Source of the DNA: Alkalihalobacillus sp. YIM B00296
GTDB lineage: Bacteria > Bacillota > Bacilli > Bacillales > Fictibacillaceae
Assembly (NCBI RefSeq): GCF_020179385.1
Contig: NZ_JAIBLJ010000008.1
Span: forward strand, 1-64,000
Length of the DNA stretch: 64,000 nucleotides
Direction: 5' to 3'
The position numbers and the translations under genes were made by a program. The notes beneath the pieces were generated by a model that worked only from the letters and a program-made list of their open reading frames with translations, had not been told where the DNA came from and ran no database searches. How positions within the stretch are numbered: the stretch's first letter is position 1; the number at the start of each line of letters is the position of its first letter. Shown piece after piece: positions 61,293-64,000 of this stretch.

Positions 61293-62924
61293 TTGTCAAA
61301 GACAATGGATCGAAAAAAATTCCTTACATATCTAGGTACTGGAACGGTGGCATTAGCAGCTGCTAGTACAGGATTGGATGGAATTGCAGATAGAGTGAAG
61401 GCACAGCAAAGCACTTTCCACAGACCGAATAAAAAAATACCGAAAATGGGTCCCTTGAAATTCAATCCGATTGAACCGGCGAGCATGGACGATCTCGTTT
61501 TGCCAAAAGGATATTCGTATAAGGTCGTAGCAGCATACGGGGACAAAATCAATGCAAAAGGTGATACCTTCGGATTCAACAATGACTATACGTTATTTTT
61601 CCCAATAGAAGGGGAGGATGAACGAGGGTTGCTATGGGTTAACCATGAATACGTCGACGATAAATTCGTGTTCGGTAAAGAGATCGAAGGTGACTATTCA
61701 AAAGCTCAGATTGAAAAAATGCTTTATAACCAGGGCGGTTCGATCATCGAAGTCGTAAATGGACCGGATGGATGGACGATGGATACTTCCTCCCAATATG
61801 CCCGTCGTGTCACTGGATTGACACCGATCGCGCTTACTGGGCCAGCAAAAGGAGCAAATACAGTCAGCAGTGCATCGAAAGTACAAGGCACATTCGCGAA
61901 CTGCTCTGGCGGGGCGACTCTTTGGGGTACGTTGCTGACATGTGAAGAAAACTATGAATCTACTTCAAAAGCAGCCAAACTCGATGAAACGCATTACGGC
62001 TGGGTCGTCGAAGTAGACCCGTTCGATGAAAAATTCCAGGTCCGTAAGCATACTGCTCTTGGCCGTTTCAATCATGAAAATACATGCATGGGACTCGCGA
62101 GAGACGGCCGTGTTGTCGTCTACATGGGAGATGACAAGAAGGATGCTTGCGTGTACAAGTTCATCAGCGAAGGGAAATATGATCCGAATGCTGGTAAAAA
62201 GAACGCGAAACTTCTAGAAACAGGGATCCTTTATGTGGCTGATTTCAGTAAAGGTGCCTGGGTGCCGCTCACAATCAAAGAGGTTCAAAAAGCAGCCGGT
62301 GATGATCAGGAATCATTGGCCAAGTTCCAATCGCAAGCAGACGTCGTCGTCAACTGTCATGACGCAGCGCTCCTTGTTGGTGGTACACCGACGGATCGCC
62401 CTGAAGACGTTGAAATCAGCCCGTTTGACGGAACAGTCTTCATCGCGCATACGAACAACGACAATCACGGAAACATGCATGGCCATATTACCAGATTTTT
62501 TGAAAAGAATGACGACCACGGTTCGCTTGAATTTCAATTCTCGATCTTTGCGGCAGGCGGAATCCAGAGTGGTTTCAGTGCACCGGATAACCTGACGTTT
62601 GATGAAGATGGAAACCTTTGGACGGTCACTGATATTTCCAGCAGCAAGCTGAACAGCACGATCTGGGAGCCTTTCGGGAACAACGGCATGTTCGTCATCC
62701 CGACCCATGGTAAAGATGAAGGCGTGGCGTTCCAATTTGCTTCTGCACCTGTGGAAGCTGAGTTGACGGGCCCATCATTCACTCCTGATGAGAAAACATT
62801 GTTCCTATCTGTCCAGCATCCGGGTGAAGAAACCGAAGACCTTTCAAAACCTACGAGTAAATGGCCGCATCGTCCCGGCGATTCTATGCCTCGACCTGGT
62901 GTCGTTGCAATCACAGGATTTTAA
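61293..62924 (+). CDS. PhoX-family (DUF839) alkaline phosphatase/phosphodiesterase, Tat-type signal, 543 aa
   Basis: The signal MDRKKFLTYLGTG (residues 5-17) and hydrophobic VALAAASTG region resemble a Tat signal, but the second Arg is Lys. The beta-propeller-like PhoX motifs are LWVNHEYVDDKFVFG, LTCEENYEST, GRFNHENTCM and APDNLTFDEDGNLWTVTD. PhoX enzymes bind Ca2+/Fe and hydrolyse phosphoesters outside the cell. TTG start after AAGGAG (ATG 61305 alternative). tatA starts 19 nt downstream, so the enzyme and its exporter are linked as in phoD-tatAd-tatCd. Confidence 0.9.
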   Translation: MSKTMDRKKFLTYLGTGTVALAAASTGLDGIADRVKAQQSTFHRPNKKIPKMGPLKFNPIEPASMDDLVLPKGYSYKVVAAYGDKINAKGDTFGFNNDYTLFFPIEGEDERGLLWVNHEYVDDKFVFGKEIEGDYSKAQIEKMLYNQGGSIIEVVNGPDGWTMDTSSQYARRVTGLTPIALTGPAKGANTVSSASKVQGTFANCSGGATLWGTLLTCEENYESTSKAAKLDETHYGWVVEVDPFDEKFQVRKHTALGRFNHENTCMGLARDGRVVVYMGDDKKDACVYKFISEGKYDPNAGKKNAKLLETGILYVADFSKGAWVPLTIKEVQKAAGDDQESLAKFQSQADVVVNCHDAALLVGGTPTDRPEDVEISPFDGTVFIAHTNNDNHGNMHGHITRFFEKNDDHGSLEFQFSIFAAGGIQSGFSAPDNLTFDEDGNLWTVTDISSSKLNSTIWEPFGNNGMFVIPTHGKDEGVAFQFASAPVEAELTGPSFTPDEKTLFLSVQHPGEETEDLSKPTSKWPHRPGDSMPRPGVVAITGF

Positions 62925-62942
62925 TAGGAAGGAGAATGCATT

Positions 62943-63125
62943 ATGCCATTCAATATCGGAATTCCAGGATTGATTTTGATTTTGATCATAGCCCTTGTTA
63001 TTTTCGGTCCAGCGAAACTGCCTGAAATCGGGCGGGCATTCGGAAATACGTTGAAAGAATTCAAAAACGCAACCAAGGACCTAGTCTCTTCAGATGATAC
63101 AAGCACAAAAGAAAAGAAAAATTAA
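62943..63125 (+). CDS. tatA: Sec-independent translocase pore subunit TatA, 60 aa
   Basis: A short N-terminal helix ([20 protein letters not shown]) with the conserved [20 protein letters not shown] hinge and amphipathic helix, then a charged tail. GGAAGGAG precedes ATG 62943. Bacterial TatA/TatAd type; probably dedicated to the PhoX cargo encoded upstream. Confidence 0.95.
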   Translation: MPFNIGIPGLILILIIALVIFGPAKLPEIGRAFGNTLKEFKNATKDLVSSDDTSTKEKKN

Positions 63126-63135
63126 TCAGTCGGGA

Positions 63136-63157
63136 GAAAAGAGGATATCCTCTTTTC
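63136..63157 (+). terminator. perfect 22-bp palindrome between tatA and tatC
   Basis: GAAAAGAGGATATCCTCTTTTC followed by TTCTTCTTT. It may attenuate or partly terminate before tatC. Confidence 0.55.
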
Positions 63158-63236
63158 TTCTTCTTTATAAAAGAATATAAGCCGAATTCCAAAATATTTG
63201 AGCTTGAATTAAATAAAGGTAAAAGGAGCTGAGGGG

Positions 63237-63959
63237 ATGTCCCAAGAATTGGAGTTGGTCGATCACCTTTCCGAGTTAAGAAAACGGATTCTCATCGTCG
63301 GGGCTGGTTTTCTCGCATTTTTCATCATAGGATTCATTTTCGTAGAACAAATCTATCAATTCCTTGTAAAGGATTTGGATACCGAACTGGCGCTTTTAGG
63401 CCCGACGGATATTCTATGGATCTATTTTAAAATCGCCGGGGTTGTCGCGATCAGCCTGACGATCCCACTGGCCGCCTACCATACATGGCGGTTCGTCCTT
63501 CCAGCGTTAGAGGCAAAACAGCGGAAGGCTACATTGATGCTGATCCCTGCCTTGTTTTTATTGTTCATCATCGGTCTTGGATTCGGCTATTCAATTGTTT
63601 TTCCAACAGTCCTCAGCTTTCTGCAGGGACTATCCAACGAAGGTTTCCAGATGTTTTACACGACGGAAAAGTACTTTAATTTCCTTTTCCAAATGACGGT
63701 GCCTTTCGGAATCCTGTTTGAAATGCCTGTCGTGGTCCTCTTCTTGACGGCGTTAGGGATCCTTAATCCTACACGTCTGAAAAAATCAAGGAAGATCTGT
63801 TATTTCGCTTTTACCGTCTTGGCTGTCGTTTTAACACCACCGGACTTCCTATCTGATATCCTTGTACTCGTCTGTTTAGTGGTCTTATTCGAAATAAGCA
63901 TTACGATTTCAACTTTCGTATACAAGAAACGCGAAAAGAAACTGAATTTGGATTATTAA
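63237..63959 (+). CDS. tatC: twin-arginine translocase subunit TatC, 240 aa
   Basis: Six helices with the signal-recognition motif LVDHLSELRKRI at the N-terminus and the conserved FKIAGVVAISLTIPL and PFGILFEMPVVVLFLTALG, TPPDFLSDI. AAAAGGAGCTGAGG precedes ATG 63237. It pairs with the upstream TatA to form a minimal TatAC exporter. Confidence 0.97.
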   Translation: MSQELELVDHLSELRKRILIVGAGFLAFFIIGFIFVEQIYQFLVKDLDTELALLGPTDILWIYFKIAGVVAISLTIPLAAYHTWRFVLPALEAKQRKATLMLIPALFLLFIIGLGFGYSIVFPTVLSFLQGLSNEGFQMFYTTEKYFNFLFQMTVPFGILFEMPVVVLFLTALGILNPTRLKKSRKICYFAFTVLAVVLTPPDFLSDILVLVCLVVLFEISITISTFVYKKREKKLNLDY

Positions 63960-63963
63960 GAAA

Positions 63964-64000
63964 AACGACAGGGACTGCTCCTTATTGACCAGTCCCTGTT
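63964..64000 (+). terminator. terminator of phoX-tatAC, cut by window end
   Basis: AACGACAGGGACTG pairs with CAGTCCCTGTT. The T-run would lie beyond the window. Confidence 0.7.

Overview
The window looks like a chromosomal segment of a low-to-moderate GC, endospore-forming member of the Bacillaceae. The basis is strong AGGAGG-type ribosome binding sites with ATG/GTG/TTG starts, a guanine riboswitch before xpt-pbuX, two SAM-I (S-box) riboswitches on methionine genes, spore-coat genes (CotB-like, CotH, DUF3231), a PerR-type box before catalase, and a PhoX-tatA-tatC cluster like the phoD-tatAd-tatCd arrangement of Bacillus subtilis. Genus-level assignment is not possible from sequence reading alone.

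Layout. 1-2.1 kb: a truncated DUF393-type gene leaving the window, two XRE repressors with a shared array of CGATA-N7-TATCG palindromes, and decayed small ORFs. 2.1-9.8 kb: an apparently coherent lipid or glycolipid locus (phosphatase/phosphodiesterase, three tiny ORFs, two diacylglycerol-kinase-fold proteins, a zinc dehydrogenase, a class II aldolase-like protein, an MGDG-synthase-type glycosyltransferase). 10-18 kb: VOC protein, secreted subtilase, argF, DUF3231, and a striking fusion of a DNA-binding helix-turn-helix to a degenerate F1-ATPase beta-subunit fold, then a MocR ghost. 18-24.5 kb: guanine riboswitch with xpt-pbuX, a membrane protein, nitronate monooxygenase, an AHSA1 protein with the tail of an ArsR partner, and a KDPG-aldolase-like protein lacking the Schiff-base lysine. 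24.7-33.5 kb: rubredoxin-like/MBL hydrolase, SHOCT protein, two-component system, small membrane proteins, SEC-C protein, FixH/Sco lipoproteins, GNAT and esterase pseudogenes. 33.6-40.5 kb: catalase, M1 and M29 peptidases, methyltransferase, GNAT. 41-47.2 kb: spore-coat neighbourhood (CotB-like Ser/Lys repeat protein, ArsB/YwrK-like transporter, second CotB-like protein, MgtE, CotH kinase). 47.4-50.9 kb: polysaccharide deacetylase-DedA-glycosyltransferase operon and a TIM-barrel protein. 51.2-54.3 kb: divergent MFS/SgrR pair. 54.6-59.2 kb: SAM-riboswitch metX-metY, a second SAM riboswitch, an acsA ghost, and hom. 59.4-64 kb: frameshifted DHA2-type MFS gene and phoX-tatA-tatC.

Two background themes recur. 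First, gene decay: at least eight broken or ghost genes (MocR, ArsR, GNAT, esterase, a membrane-anchored protein, AcsA, MFS, a tiny ORF) lie between intact operons. Second, dispersed intergenic DNA: a ~170-bp conserved element in two full and two partial copies, a ~210-bp element with terminal inverted repeats plus a partial copy, gtgcaa-type short repeats at three sites, and tandem repeats private to single intergenic gaps.

The best candidates for undescribed biology are the HTH/F1-beta fusion (16.1-17.2 kb) and the lipid locus (2.1-9.8 kb). All family assignments come from motif recognition by eye; no database search was run.
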